Shown here: positions 52,190 to 63,704 of the stretch, one piece after another
Position numbering within the stretch: position 1 is the first letter of the stretch
Layout: each line of letters opens with the position of its first letter
From: Pisolithus tinctorius
Taxonomy: Eukaryota > Basidiomycota > Agaricomycetes > Boletales > Pisolithaceae
Reading direction: 5' to 3'
Assembly: GCA_024663395.1 (NCBI GenBank)
Contig: JANFAH010000040.1
Location: forward strand, 62,001-126,000
DNA: 64,000 nt
Position numbers and translations under genes: made by a program
Notes under the pieces: generated by a model
Databases searched by the model: none
What the model saw: the letters and a program-made list of their open reading frames with translations, nothing else
What the model was told of the DNA's origin: nothing

Positions 52190-53505
52190 ATGAGAACTCA
52201 AGCTCAATGCCAGAGAGAGGTTACTGAGAACCTCGCTGCTGCACTAGCTAATCTGTGTCAACTCCCTTCCATCATTGAACAGTTCCAATCATTCTCCACT
52301 TGACACCACTCTTGCACTGAAGGCCAAAGTGCTTCGCAAGCTGGTCACTCTGACCTCCACCCAACAACCTTCCATACTCCATCTCCTCGTAATCAAGATG
52401 ATGGACCTGACCCAAACCCTGATTATCCTAATGGTGATCCCAATGGTGGGGGCAGCAGTGACAAGGATGTCCCTGAAGACCCAGCTGAGCTGCCAGAGGA
52501 TCCCCTCATAGCTCTTGCTAGAGCTGTCCATGCACTTGCACAGTCTAGTTCATGCACTGGGGACTCCACTCTGAAAACCAAAGTCCATGAGCCTGACACC
52601 TTTGACAGCTCCAACCCTAGAAACTCCATGAGTTCCTCATTCAATGCGAGCTGAACTTTCAAGACCACCCCCATGCTTTCCACTCTGACAGGGTGAAGGT
52701 TACCTTCACTCAGTCTTACCTTAAGGGTATGGCTCTGGCTTGGTTTGAGCCAGACCTACTAAACCCTGACAATTATGACCACCTGCTCTGGATGGAACTA
52801 TCATGAGTTCTTACAAGAGCTCACAACTAATTTTGGTCCACATGATGCCATAGCAGATGCTGTCCAACAACTTGAGAACCTTACCATGAAGGACAGCTCT
52901 CAAATTACCAAATATGTTGTGGAGTTCAATCACTGGGCTTCACAGTCAAGGACTATGGTGTCAGTGCACTCCACCACTGCTTTTATAGCAGACTTCCAGA
53001 CTGCATCAAGGATGAGATCACATGCATCGGAAAACCTTCTACCCTTGCACACTCCATGAACTTGCTCAGACCATCGATGCACACTACTGGGAGCATAAAG
53101 TGGAGATCTCACACACCACCAAGTCTGTTGCCAACAAGTTGCAGTCCTCCAGCTCCAACAACAAGTCTAAATTGTCATCCTCCACCTCCACTCTGAAGTC
53201 CAACACCAAGGCAAGGGCAAACAGAAGACCCACCAAAGCCTGACATGTCCAAGTCTGACATTGCCCATCTTCTGGGCAAGGATGGCAAACTCACTTCCAC
53301 TGAATGCCAGCACAGGATGAAGAACAACCTCTGCCTCTTCTGTGGCAAGGCTGGCCATCCACTAAGGACTGTCCCAAGTCTACCTCCTGCACAGCCAAAG
53401 CCCATGCAGCTACAGCTGGAACTCTGCCTCCTCTGCCTGCAGAGAAGGCAGAGCCAAAAAATTAGTCTGCTTCTCCAGGGAGCTCACACAGCCTGGAGGA
53501 AGCAT
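52190..53505 (+). pseudogene. gag: Gag of B
   Basis: From ATG 52190 (MRTQAQCQREVTENLAAAL), stops and frameshifts interrupt an acidic Asp/Pro region (DPNPDYPNGDP), the capsid blocks KVHEPDTFD, GMALAWFEPDLLNPD, FLQELTTNFGPHDAIADA and KYVVEFNHWAS, a Ser/Lys linker, and a zinc knuckle remnant (CLFCGKAGH, with the last Cys shifted by a frameshift). It ends at A_AAA_AAT then TAG (53456-53465). Confidence 0.85.
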
Positions 53506-53519
53506 TGATCCAACTGTGC

Positions 53520-56500
53520 ACAACCAGACATCTGACTCAATGTGTCCACTCTTCTAGTCCCTACTCTTTACTTCTGTCTGTAACCTTCTTGACTATTCTG
53601 TTGATACTGTTCTGCATTGATCAATTCTGGCTCTTCTCATTGTTTTGTAGACCATCCATAATCAAAAAATATGCTATTCCTGTTTCCTCTGTTTCTCTGC
53701 CAGTTCTGCTCCACTTGTTTGATGTAGTACAAATGCTGTCATTTCCCAAGAAGTAGATCTTTCCCTCCACTTTCCTTCTGGTGATGTCAATTCCATTTCA
53801 TTTTATGTTACTCTGTTGGATTCTTCATGTTTGCTGGTATTAGGACACAACTGGCTCACCCACTTCAATTGTCATTGACTGGGTACTGGGCAGTATATCA
53901 TTCAAACCATCATTACAGGAATGCCAACACCCCAGGCACCTTTGTCACCTTCTGCTGTGACCTCCACTCCAGATCTGACACCCTCTGCTCCATCTGCAGC
54001 TCTGACTGCACCTCCGACAGACTGCCACACTCTGCTCCTCATCTCACTCATCAACTGCTGCATATGTCAGAGCCTGTGCTCTCCCTGGCTCTAGACAGTT
54101 CCACTTACAGCTCTCTGCTAATGATGTGAAGCTTCATGCATCCTCCACTTCTTCTCTGCCTCCTGACCTCTCCTCAGTCCTCCTGAGTATCACAAGTTTG
54201 CCAACATCTTTAGTAAAGACAAGGCTACTGAACTTCTGCCACACTGCTTGTTCGATCTCAAGATTGACCTCAAGGAAGGAGCTTCTCCACCCATTGGCAT
54301 GATCTACTCTCTGTCTCTGCCAGAGCTTGAAGCTCTCCACACCTTTATTGACAAGCATCTTGGCTACAGCTTCATCACACAGTCCACCTCTGCTCACAGT
54401 GCCCCTGTCCTCTTTGTAAAGAAGCAGGATGGTTCACTCTGCCTCTGTGTAGACTATCAAGGACTCAACAAAATCACAACAAAAGATTGCTATCCACTGC
54501 CACTCATCTCTGACCTACTTGACTCTCCAAGCTGCACTAAAGTCTACACCAAGATCAACTCTGCATGCCTATCATCTAGTCCACATCACAGATGGAGATG
54601 AATGGAAAACAGCTTTCCACACTCATATGGTTCTTATGAGTGGTGAATGCCATTCAGTCTGACTAATGCACCTGTGGCTTCCAGTGATTCATCAATAGCA
54701 TCTTTGAAGACATGCTTGGTGTCTGTGTCATGGTATACCTCAATGACATCCTAATTTATTCACAGGACATGGAGTCACACCACAAACATGTAAAAGATGC
54801 TCTGCCACCTTTGAAAGCATGGTCTTTATGCCAAGCCAGAGAAGTGCAAGTTTCACTCCAACTCCATTGAGTACCTCAGTTATGTTTCTCTCCCTCCAGT
54901 CTCACCATGTCTGCTGAGAAGGTTCAGGCAGTCTGCGACTGGCCTGAGCTGTGGAAGTGTGAGACATCCAGTCTTTCCTTGGCTTCACAAAATTCTACAG
55001 ATGATTCATTAATAACTACTCTGACATCGTCATTCCTCACTCACCTCACACAAAAGGGTGCTCCTTGGAACTTTTCTGAGGAGTGCTGCTCTGCTTTCCT
55101 CCCTGAAGGATGCCTTCAGCTCTGCTCCTGTCTCACTCACTGGGTCCCTGATGCTCTGCTTACAGTGGAAACTGACACCTCTGACTATGCCATTGCTGGT
55201 ATTTTGTTGATCACCTGCTCTGATGGTGAACTCTGCCCAGCACTTTCTACTCCTGCACCATGACCACACCAGAACTCAACTATGATACCCATGATAAGGA
55301 GCTGCTGGCTATCTTCGAGGTTTTCTGCCATTGGCAGCATTACCTGGAAGGTTCTGCCTTACCTGTTGATGTGGTGATGGTCCAAAAACCTTGAGTATTT
55401 CTCCACCTCTAAGGTCTCACTTGTTGACAGGCACCGGTCAGTACCTTTCCCAGTTCAACCTTTCCATCTGCTTCCAACCTGGCACCTGGAGCCAAACCTG
55501 ATGCCTTATGCAATGTTGGGACATCTACCCAAAAGGGGGGGATAGGGACTACATGCAGGTAAATCCTCACAATCATCCACCTATGTTTACACAGGAGCAA
55601 CTCATCGTCCCTCTGTACCACTACCCTTTGGCACCTGTGCTCCATGCCACCATGGTCTTTGATGTTGAGTGCTTGCACTCTGACATCATCTCTGCCTACC
55701 ATCTGACCCTGTCTCTGCCAGCCATCTTCCAACTCTGACTAAGCCTCAGTGGTCCCTGGACTCCGACAGTCTACTCTGCCTTGACAGTCACATCTTTGTC
55801 CCTGACATTGATGATCTCCACCTTTGAGTGCTTCAGTTCAAGCATGACCATCCTCTAGCAGGCCATTTCAGGCAAAACTGCACCTTAGAACTCATCCACA
55901 GGGACTATGTGTGGCCTAACCTCTGTCTGACATGAAAGAATACGTCAGGTCTTGCACCACCTGTGGACAGAGCAAAGTCTGTGCCACCACCCCTATGGTC
56001 TACTGAAGCAACTCCCATCCCAGAGAGACCTTGGAACTCCATCTCCATGGACTTCATCAAACATCCCCAACTCCAATGGCTACTCCACATAGTGCTGCCT
56101 CTCAAAACAAGCAGTGTTCATCCCCACCCATGACTCCATCACCTCCACCAAACTCACTAAGCTCTTCCTACCCATGTCTTCTCCAAGCACAGAGTACCTG
56201 CTAAGTCACCTCTGACAGAGGTCCTGAGTTTGTCTCACACTTCTTCCACTCTCTAGGAAAGGCCCTTGATATTGTCTTCACTTCACTTTGGGTTACCACC
56301 CAGGAGGCAATGGCCAGAACAAGTGAATGAACCAGACCCTTGAGCAGTACCTTCATGTCTACTGTAACTACCAACAAGACAACTGGGCCAAGCTGTTACC
56401 TCTAGTGGAGTTCACTTTCAACAATGCACAAGTGCAACTACTGGGTTTCCCCTTCTTTGCTAATAAGGGATACCATCCAAACCTGTCTGTGGTCCCTGAC

Positions 56501-57115
56501 CAAGACTTCACCTTCTGAGGCTCATGACTGTGTCGTCAAGCTCTCCACCACCCTTCATGACTTCCTCCACTCCAAATGTCCACTGCCTCAGCAGTGCTAC
56601 CGAGTCCAGCAGATGCCAAACACATACTCTGCCTGAGTTCAAGTTGAAGAACAGGCCTACATCAAAGCCAAGTACTTCTGCTCCACTCATCCTTTGGAAA
56701 AACTCCTCCAAAAGTACTTAGGTCCATTCACCATCTTGGCCAGGCCAGGTACACACTCCATCACCCTTAAGCTCCCTGACTCTATGTGCTCAGTACATCC
56801 AGTCTTCCATGTCTCACAACTGAAGCCACACACTAACCCCTTCCCAAACCAACAACACCTCTGCCTCCACCAGTGGATGTCAATGGTGACCTTGAGTACA
56901 AAGTATCAGAGATACTTGACTCTAAGGTGGCTGCCATCACTGCCACTGTCAGCTCTTGTATCTAGTCTGCTGGGCTGGTTACAAGAACACTGACAAAGAA
57001 ACCTCTTGGTTGCTTGCAACTGAGCTAGATCATGCCTCTGACATAGTCTCTGCTTTCCACAAATGCTATCCACACAAACCTGGCCCTATCAACCTCTGCC
57101 ATAGTACTCTGCCCA
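53520..57115 (+). pseudogene. pol: Pol of B
   Basis: Many frameshifts. Identifiable: FDLKIDLKEGASPPIGMIYS, LFVKKQDGSLCLCVDYQGLN, LPLISDLLDSPSCTKVYTK, VYLNDILIYS (YLDD to YLND), ETDTSDYAIAGILLIT (RNase H), KHDHPLAGHF region, TSDRGPEF-like, NQTLEQYLHVYCNYQQDNW and the chromodomain near 56,880-57,080. Same order as D1 pol. Confidence 0.88.
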
Positions 57116-58419
57116 CATAACCTTCCTCTGCAGGCCAACTCCACCCCTTACCAAACTACCTTAAGTACTTTAGAGTTTTCTCTGCTTATCCATTTCACTT
57201 CTCAGAATCACAAGCAAAGTCACAAGTCTATTTTGTAGTAGTACAAAAAATATACAAACTAAAAACAAAAGAAAAAGAAAAAGAAAAGAAAACTACTCTA
57301 CTCTTTCATCACCTGCTCTCCACCACCCTCCTGTTCTTCACTGCCCTCCTGCTTTCCTTCGACTTCTTCCTCATTGTCACCCTCCACACCTTCATCCACT
57401 TCCTCATTCTTGTCCTCTGTCACCTCTGGCTGAGGCCTCTTCCATCCTCTGCCTGCACACTTGAGCTCTGCCATCCTGGCCTCATGTGCATCCTCCCTCC
57501 TCCTCATCTCTGCCCACTCTGCCCAGGTGCAGTACAGCACCCACTCATTGGCTGTCTGCTCTGTGGCCACCACCATCTGCTCCACTGCCTCTGCCATCCT
57601 CTTGAAGGCCAGTGCAGTGGTCTCATGTGCTTCTGCCTGCCTCTCCATGGCCTGCAGTTGCCACTCCTGCTCCCACTCCACCCACCATGTGTGGACTCTT
57701 GCACCTGAAGGACCCTCAAGTGGGGTCACTGGTTCATCCTCCTCTCTGCCTGCCTCCTGCTCATCATCCACCTCTTCTGTCTCTGTCACTCTCTCCTTCC
57801 CCTTCCCTCATGGTCTCTTCTTCTTCTCCCCTTGGGAGCTCCCCATCCCTGCTCTCATCCATGATGGTCCTGCCACTGCTTCCTCCTGTGTCCAGCTGCA
57901 AGTTTTCTTCTTGTTGTGGCAGGGCATGCAGGCCCTGGTCTTGCCTTGCCTGGGCTTGCACTGCCCCACCATTTTACTCACTATACAGCAAGTGCATGGT
58001 GGCCTCCTGGTTGCAGTGACCACCACCAAGGGCCCAGGGACCCTCGGTGGTGTTGACATCATACACCACACTGCATAATCTAAGAAAATAAAACTGCAAG
58101 TCAGCTCTGCCTGACTCACAGCACTCCACCGCTCACCTTTGAGTGGCCTTGTCCCACCTGGCCTGAGCCCTCTCCTCAGAGGCCCTCTGCCTCTCAGCCT
58201 CTTCCTCTGCACTTCCTCCTCCTCTCTTTGCCTCCATTCTGCCTCCAGTTGCACCTCCTCTGCCTTCCATTGTCTGGCCTCCTCTTGTTTGGCCTTGTGC
58301 TCTGCATTGCACTCTTTCTCTCTCTGCTCTGCCTCTGCTCACCAGCATGCGTTCTCCACATTCTTCTTGCACTCAGTGTCAGTTGAGTCATTGGTAAGGA
58401 TGACCAATGCATCATCTGC

Positions 58420-60248
58420 TGTCACACACCAAAGGTGTTGTGGACATGGTTACAGCTGACTCTGCCTAACTCATTGACAAGTTGCACACAATGCCCATGC
58501 CATGCAGATGAAGACTAAAGGCCTCATGCATAGAAAGACTGCCAGATGTGAGCAGTCATCCTTTGCACAAGAACAGGTTGTCAGTGCTAAAGAGAAAAGA
58601 GGAAGCAAGTTAAGCACATGTTAAAGGTTTTTAGTGCCTGTGTATGGCATTCCAGTTTTCATTGTATCTCTGCCATTTCCAAAGATATTGACTCTGTTCT
58701 CACACTTGCTTAAAGTGCTCAGCCACACAATTCTGCCTTCCAAATTTGGAGAGGATCCTTGCACCCTATGCATTTCTACAGCACTCCATCCATCAGATGC
58801 TCATTTCGCTAAGTCCATCAATCATGGCTGCCCCTTCATCAATCATCTCACTTGTCTCATTTGCCAGAAACAGTGGCTATGTATATCTGCCAGGCATTCC
58901 CACCAGCTTCTGTCCTGAAGCCCCCTGGTTCATCCCATCATTGTCAGCCCTGTCTTGTCCCATGCAGCTTGGTCAGTATGTTCTCCTTGTCAGTATGACT
59001 TCCAGAAGGACATTCTTTGGTCACCTCAGGTCTGTCACTCAGTTAGAGAGGTCTTATGTGGTCATTTCGGTCTCCCCAGTTGATGAAGCATATGGATTGT
59101 TCCTCCCTGCTCCCTGCACCATCTTTATTCCAATCTTGTCCATCATTCTTCCCACATTGCGACAGCTGCAGCATAATCTACTGTTCTCCAGCCTCCCTGA
59201 CCACATTCACAATGAGTATGACATGCATCTTGCCTTCTTACTGCAAGATCCAGCAGAAGATGTACCCCCTTCTCCTCCTCCATCAGAGCCCTGTCCATGA
59301 AGCTTTTGTTAACTTTGCTGAGAGGATGAAAGGGTGGGAGACATGATTGCCTATGCTCCCATTGCCCCACAGACCCCCAATTCCCTAGCCCCCTTTGATG
59401 CCTGACTCATGCCCTTCAATTCTGGAATTAATACTTCCCTGTTTGGAAACACCATCCATCTGTCATGCCATCTTTGGATCTAGAGATGTCTCTGCTGAGA
59501 TCTGACTTTCATCGCCACCCCCTGGTGTGATATCAGTGCACTTACTCAGTTTCTGACTCCATTTGACTTGTTTTGTGATATTTTGACTGTCCTTGACTTG
59601 TTCATTGCCACTACTTACCAATCTTCTTTGCTTGCTTACTCTTCATTTCTTGCTTACTCATCATGATCACTCAGTCCTTACTCATTACTTACCAAGTGTT
59701 TGTGCCTTGTTTGTCACAAGCTGTGCTCCTCCCACAGTATATAAACCCCCATGTACTTAGCTACATCCCCAAGCAATCAGAAGTCACTCAGCAGTCAGTC
59801 AGTTCTTCTCAGCATAACTTGTTGTCAACAATTGAGGCTCCACAAAGGCGTCTATCTGTCATCATTCATATACTTGGTAGTTGAGGCTCATTTGGAAGAG
59901 TCTATCTGCCATCCTTCATTGTCTGAAGTATCATCTGTGCTTTGTCAGCACACCTGCTTAGTCATCCATCTACTCCTGCATAACTCGTCGACAACTTGCA
60001 CTAGGAGTCCTTTCAGCTGAACACCTCTGCTCTGTTCAGCATCCCCTTCTCAATCAGTGTTCATTCATCCTCTCCTGCATAACTCATCAATGACTTGTGC
60101 CAGGAGCACCTCCACTTGAAGTCCCCCCCCCCACATTTAGGTTTTTCTGCACTCCAGGTTCCGCAGAGGCAAACCACCACTCACACATCATTTGTCTTTT
60201 GTGTTGGTTTTGGTTGGTTTTCACCACCTGTCCACACTTTGACTCACA
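58420..60248 (+). mobile_element. LTR of family E, copy 3 (solo)
   Basis: 1,829 bp with the same ends as copies 1 and 2. Flanks ctgc (58416-58419) and ccac (60249-60252) would be the two deamination products of ccgc. Confidence 0.8.
58824..59300 (+). CDS. Open reading frame inside LTR E copy 3, unknown protein
   Basis: 158 aa from ATG 58824, colinear with the 159-aa frame of copy 1 (33063-33542) over its whole length, with about 20 substitutions and one Pro missing near the C-terminus. Shared blocks include SMTSRRTFFG, LERSYVVISVSPVDEAYG and EYDMHLAFLLQDPAED. Position is upstream of the TATA box of the LTR. Confidence 0.4.
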   Translation: MAAPSSIISLVSFARNSGYVYLPGIPTSFCPEAPWFIPSLSALSCPMQLGQYVLLVSMTSRRTFFGHLRSVTQLERSYVVISVSPVDEAYGLFLPAPCTIFIPILSIILPTLRQLQHNLLFSSLPDHIHNEYDMHLAFLLQDPAEDVPPSPPPSEPCP

Positions 60249-60269
60249 CCACAACTTGGGTGTAGTCAT

Positions 60270-60518
60270 GGGAGTGGCCTGGGGTGGGCTGGGGGATTGT
60301 GTTCTTGCACTGGAAGGACATGATGATGAGGGAAGAAGGTATGAGGGCTCTGTGCCCTAAACATGTGTTTTTAAGTGGTAGTTTGAACTCCGACAGAGCT
60401 CCACTGTGGCTAAAGCCATTATCCTCAAGGCATCAAAATAATTTCAAATGATCAACTCATGTTGATCTCATCCCATACATGTGGCCTTCAGGGGTTCAGG
60501 CCCTAAGGGGGGGGGCAC
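60270..60518 (+). other. B leader of the antisense gene and polypurine tract
   Basis: Non-coding stretch between the antisense start and the 3' LTR. It ends in taaggggggggg (60504-60515) and cac directly before TGTCATAACC. Confidence 0.6.
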
Positions 60519-61104
60519 TGTCATAACCATGCATTCACTCTAAGTCCTTACCCACTCTGCACCCTCTTCCACTGGTCATTCACTCACTCCACACCAACTC
60601 TGCCCAACTTCTGTCAGTTATGAACCATCTCTGCTCCAACTGCTGTTGGACTTGTGTTGCTCTCCTACTGGACCAAGTGGACTGTTCTCTGAGGGGTCAT
60701 GTGACTACCTTTGGACTTCTCCCTGACAGCATGCACACTGCATGGTCCAGCACCTGGACTGTTTCCTTTTCTGGATGTTCTATGTTACCTGTTCGTATGT
60801 CCTCTATCTACCCTTCATTCATCATCTAGGAAGTTTTACTTGAAAATTTCTGGGTCTCCATATGTCAGCTCCAATTCCAGTTACTGTACCTCTGTAGTAG
60901 TATAAAAGCATGTATCATACTCTGCCATTCCTCAGTACAAATATCAACTTAGTTCCTACTCCCTCTGTCTCTGACTTCTGCCTGTCAGAGTTATCTCTGA
61001 CTCTCTGTCTGTACTCTCCCTCTGAAATATGAGGGCTGAGATTGTGCAAGGGGGTAGCACACAAGCTAAACCCAATGCCCTCATTCTGCTCCACCTTTGT
61101 CTTG
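60519..61104 (+). repeat. 3' LTR of B, truncated
   Basis: Matches the 5' LTR up to ctttgtcttg, where LTR F begins. TATA-like box at about 60900. Confidence 0.85.
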
Positions 61105-61556
61105 TGTTATGCTCAACTGAAGTTGAGACATAGGGAGAGCTCAAATGCAGTCTAAGGTTTCTACTGAGCAACAGCTGCAGTAACCTTTGTAAATGATGAA
61201 GGATTTAGGCAATGCTGGTAGGAGTGGTCCTTGTTAGGGACACTGAGGGCAAAGTTCTGAGAGAACACTGTGTATGATTGAGCAGCTCAAGTCTGGAGCT
61301 TCAGGACTTGAGCCAGCAGTTTAAATACTACAAGAGAACAGACCACGAGGTGTCCACATGTAATGAGGTGACTATGCTATTGGTTGAACAATAGTGGCAC
61401 ATGTCTTAAGCATGTAATATGAGAGTAATGCTAGTGCTGGAAACAAGGAGCAATCAGATCAGAGAGAAGACAGCTCAAAAAGGAAAAGCAGTCCAATGGA
61501 TCAAACACAAGGTAAACATACAGCAAAAGCAAGGAAAACAGGGGTGAAACATAACA
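61105..61556 (-). mobile_element. LTR F (3' LTR of a minus-strand element)
   Basis: 452 bp. On the minus strand it begins TGTTATGTTTCACC and ends AGCATAACA, with matching TGTTATG/CATAACA ends, and is preceded by aaagggggtaa (61557-61567), a polypurine tract. Only one copy is in the window. Confidence 0.7.
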
Positions 61557-61593
61557 TTACCCCCTTTCTAAGTGTTGAAGTCCCCAACCTCAA

Positions 61594-62730
61594 CTACTCT
61601 CCACAAGGTTCTCTGGTCATGTTGCTAATGGCAGAGTCATCGAAGTCAAAGTTATTGTTGTATAAATCATTGTCCTCACTCCCAACGAGGGTATGATCAT
61701 CTACCACTCCAGGGGTGGCAATTCTTTCTTGAAGTATCTGATGAGGGTGCATGGATGGGCATTGGGCCTGAGTATGTCCAGGGTGAGTGGCATGACAAAG
61801 GGGACACTCATAGAGCCCACAATTTATGCAGATGTGCCCAAGGCATTGGCAGACATAACACATTTGATGATAGTGTGGATCAGAGGGGGTTAAAGGGCAA
61901 CTGGCCTCAGCGAGTGCATTCAGCACAGGGGATGATGGTAACTGGGTGAGGGTCTTGATGACATTCAAAGTGTAGTCAAGTTCAGCTCTGGAGATGCCAA
62001 AGGCAGTTTCAGGATCAACCTCAGATAGGGAGTCATGAGAGTTGCATGGTTGTGGATCAGGGCCTGACAAACAGCAGGCATGAGGTCTATCTGCTCTTCT
62101 GAGAGAGCAAGACAAGTGGGAGGAATGGGAGGATGGTGATGATGCTGGAGGGGAGGACGACACAGAGGATATTGGAGGAGAGGTAGCAGTTGAGGGTCTT
62201 CTAGACCCAGGGGGAGGAGGTGCAATCAGCATAGGATATTGTTGGACATTATAAATGAGGTCAGCGCCTCCAAGAATGTCAAAGAGTCGAAGGAGCAAGG
62301 GGACCTGCTCATGGGCGATTTCATTTAAGATGGTTCAGGCAGGGGACAGAAGGGGGTTCTGTCAGTTAATGTAGTGAGAGAGTTCCTCAAGCCGAAGGGC
62401 TTGGATGGTAGTGTGATATACTAAATCAAGAGGGGAGTTTTCATCAACCTCATGATAGACAGTGTCAATGATGGCAGGGTCAGCAATGAAGAGGTGGTAA
62501 GAGGCAATCATCTGATCACTAGCAGGTTGTCATTGTCAATGAGCAAATGGGGTGTGGTGACGAGAGGGTTCATGAGGGTAGGTGTAGTGACAAGGAGGCA
62601 TTTCTAGAGTTATGTTTCTGACAGTATGAGAGGAGTGTCGAGTGGGTGTTTTCTGAGGGGGGAAGTCTTTAGGGAAGTGTCTCTTATATGCAGAGAGCAT
62701 ATCATCTGTGTGTTCCAGGTGTGGTGATGG
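61594..62730 (-). pseudogene. Zinc-knuckle protein next to LTR F
   Basis: Minus strand. An open stretch 62298-61594 (234 aa), preceded by in-frame coding with a few stops back to about 62,730. N-terminal helical part (SYHLFIADPAIIDTVYH, ALRLEELSHYI), a Pro/Ser-rich linker, then CX2CX4HX4C (CYVCQCLGHICINC) directly followed by a second Cys/His group (CPLCHATHPGHTQAQC), and an acidic tail. This looks like a nucleocapsid-type RNA-binding gag, but it lies at the 3' end of the element, just before the polypurine tract. Confidence 0.6.
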
Positions 62731-62734
62731 TATT

Positions 62735-62860
62735 TTCCTTGATGATCATTCCAAGGTATTCAACCTCAGTTAGATCAAAGTGGCACTTTTCTAGCTTGAG
62801 AGGGAGAGACAGTTCCCTCATTCATTCAAGGACATGACAGGTTCTTTGTTTGTGTTCTTC
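62735..62860 (-). pseudogene. Ty3/gypsy RT fragment
   Basis: Minus strand: a stop, then LPLKLEKCHFDLTEVEYLGM and IIKEN, the block after YxDD in gypsy RT (LKPEKC...VEYLG). LTR A truncates it upstream; the zinc-knuckle gene follows without recognisable RNase H or integrase between them. Confidence 0.7.
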
Positions 62861-62862
62861 TG

Positions 62863-63689
62863 TGTCAAAGTCGGACAACACCCCTGGCTCCTTCTTAGGG
62901 CGGAGTTGGAGTGGGTTGGGCTGCGGAGTACAGCGATCAAAGTCCGAAGCAAATCCAACCACTAGGTGGCGAGATATTCGACGAACAGTGAGCAGAGGGG
63001 TAGGAAGGGAAGTTTCGGAGGCTGAGGTCAGAGGTCAGAGGTCAGATGAGAGGGCATTGGGTTCAGCTAGTGCGCTGCCCCCTTGCGCAAGCTCAGCCCT
63101 CGTATTTCAGAGGTGGAGTGGACTCAGAGGAAGTGGAGATGAAACTCTGGAGGGGACTGAGAGGGAGTCAAAGGTGGGGACTTTATTCGATATTTGTACT
63201 GATTACATCGGAGTACTACATGGCCTTATATATGATGTAGGTCAAGGGTGGTGCAGTACGGAATGTAAACCAATAAGTGTATAGTGGGTTAGAGTCCTTC
63301 CGACACAAGGGACAGAGGGTAGGGATGACAGGGACCTTAACTGAGACAAGGAAACTACTACAACGAGGAAGAGAGGGTAAATACTGAAGGAGCGGAAGAA
63401 TGGAGAAAACCAACACGAGGGCAGAACCCTATCTAGAATGCAGGGCTGCAAGTCCGACAGCCCATGTGACCAACCTTAGGGCAGAGTTGAGCAGAGTTGG
63501 TCAGAACATGGACAGGGGAACTCGGAGAGGTGTGGAGATGTGTCAGGAGGGTCGGAGGAGTGCAGGAACATGTCGGAGGAGGGCGGAGAAGCGCGGGAAC
63601 ATGTCGGAAGAGGGTGGAGAAGCATGGGAACATGTTGGAGGAGGGCGGAGTAGGTGTTAGGGGCTTACACTGGTGTCATGGTCATGACA
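62863..63689 (-). mobile_element. LTR of family A (3' LTR, minus strand)
   Basis: 827 bp; the minus strand begins TGTCATGACCATGACACC and ends GACTTTGACA. Polypurine tract at 63690-63705 (ctaagggggggatac on the minus strand). It is visibly richer in CpG than the copy at 5314, so it is younger or less decayed. Its interior is lost; LTR B starts right behind the tract. Confidence 0.82.
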
Positions 63690-63704
63690 GTATCCCCCCC
63701 TTAG

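Larger units (their letters stand above)
57298..60269 (-). pseudogene. Antisense coiled-coil and Cys-cluster gene of B, split by LTR E
   Basis: Minus strand. Probable start 60269 (MTTPKLW). LTR E occupies 60248-58420. Exon 1 resumes with DDALVIL and a Glu/Lys/Arg coiled coil with stops. Intron 58080-58136 (57 nt, GTGAGC donor, TTTCTTAG acceptor) lies at the D1 position relative to the Cys cluster. Exon 2 has PPCTCCIVSKMVGQC and then TRACMPCHNKKKTCSW: CX2CX8CX9CX2CX6C, close to the D1 CX2CX6CX12CX2CX6C. A frameshift near 57,800 leads to helical QLQAMERQAEAHETTALAFKR-type sequence and an acidic tail rich in Glu/Gly, ending at 57298. Domain order equals D1. Confidence 0.75.
51398..61104 (+). mobile_element. 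B: decayed chromovirus with antisense gene
   Basis: The 5' LTR is 51398-52128 (731 bp, TGTCATAACC...GGACTTGACA). The interior has gag (52190), pol (53520-57115) and the antisense gene (57298-60269, minus), then a polypurine tract (60503-60518) and the 3' LTR from 60519, broken at 61104 by LTR F. Order and proteins parallel D1. LTR E copy 3 sits in the antisense gene. The 3' target duplication is lost. Confidence 0.88.

Noticed and set aside
57461..58078. Plus-strand frame of 205 codons in element B
   Set aside because: Shadow of the antisense gene of B; Cys/Ser/His/Leu-rich composition without a motif.
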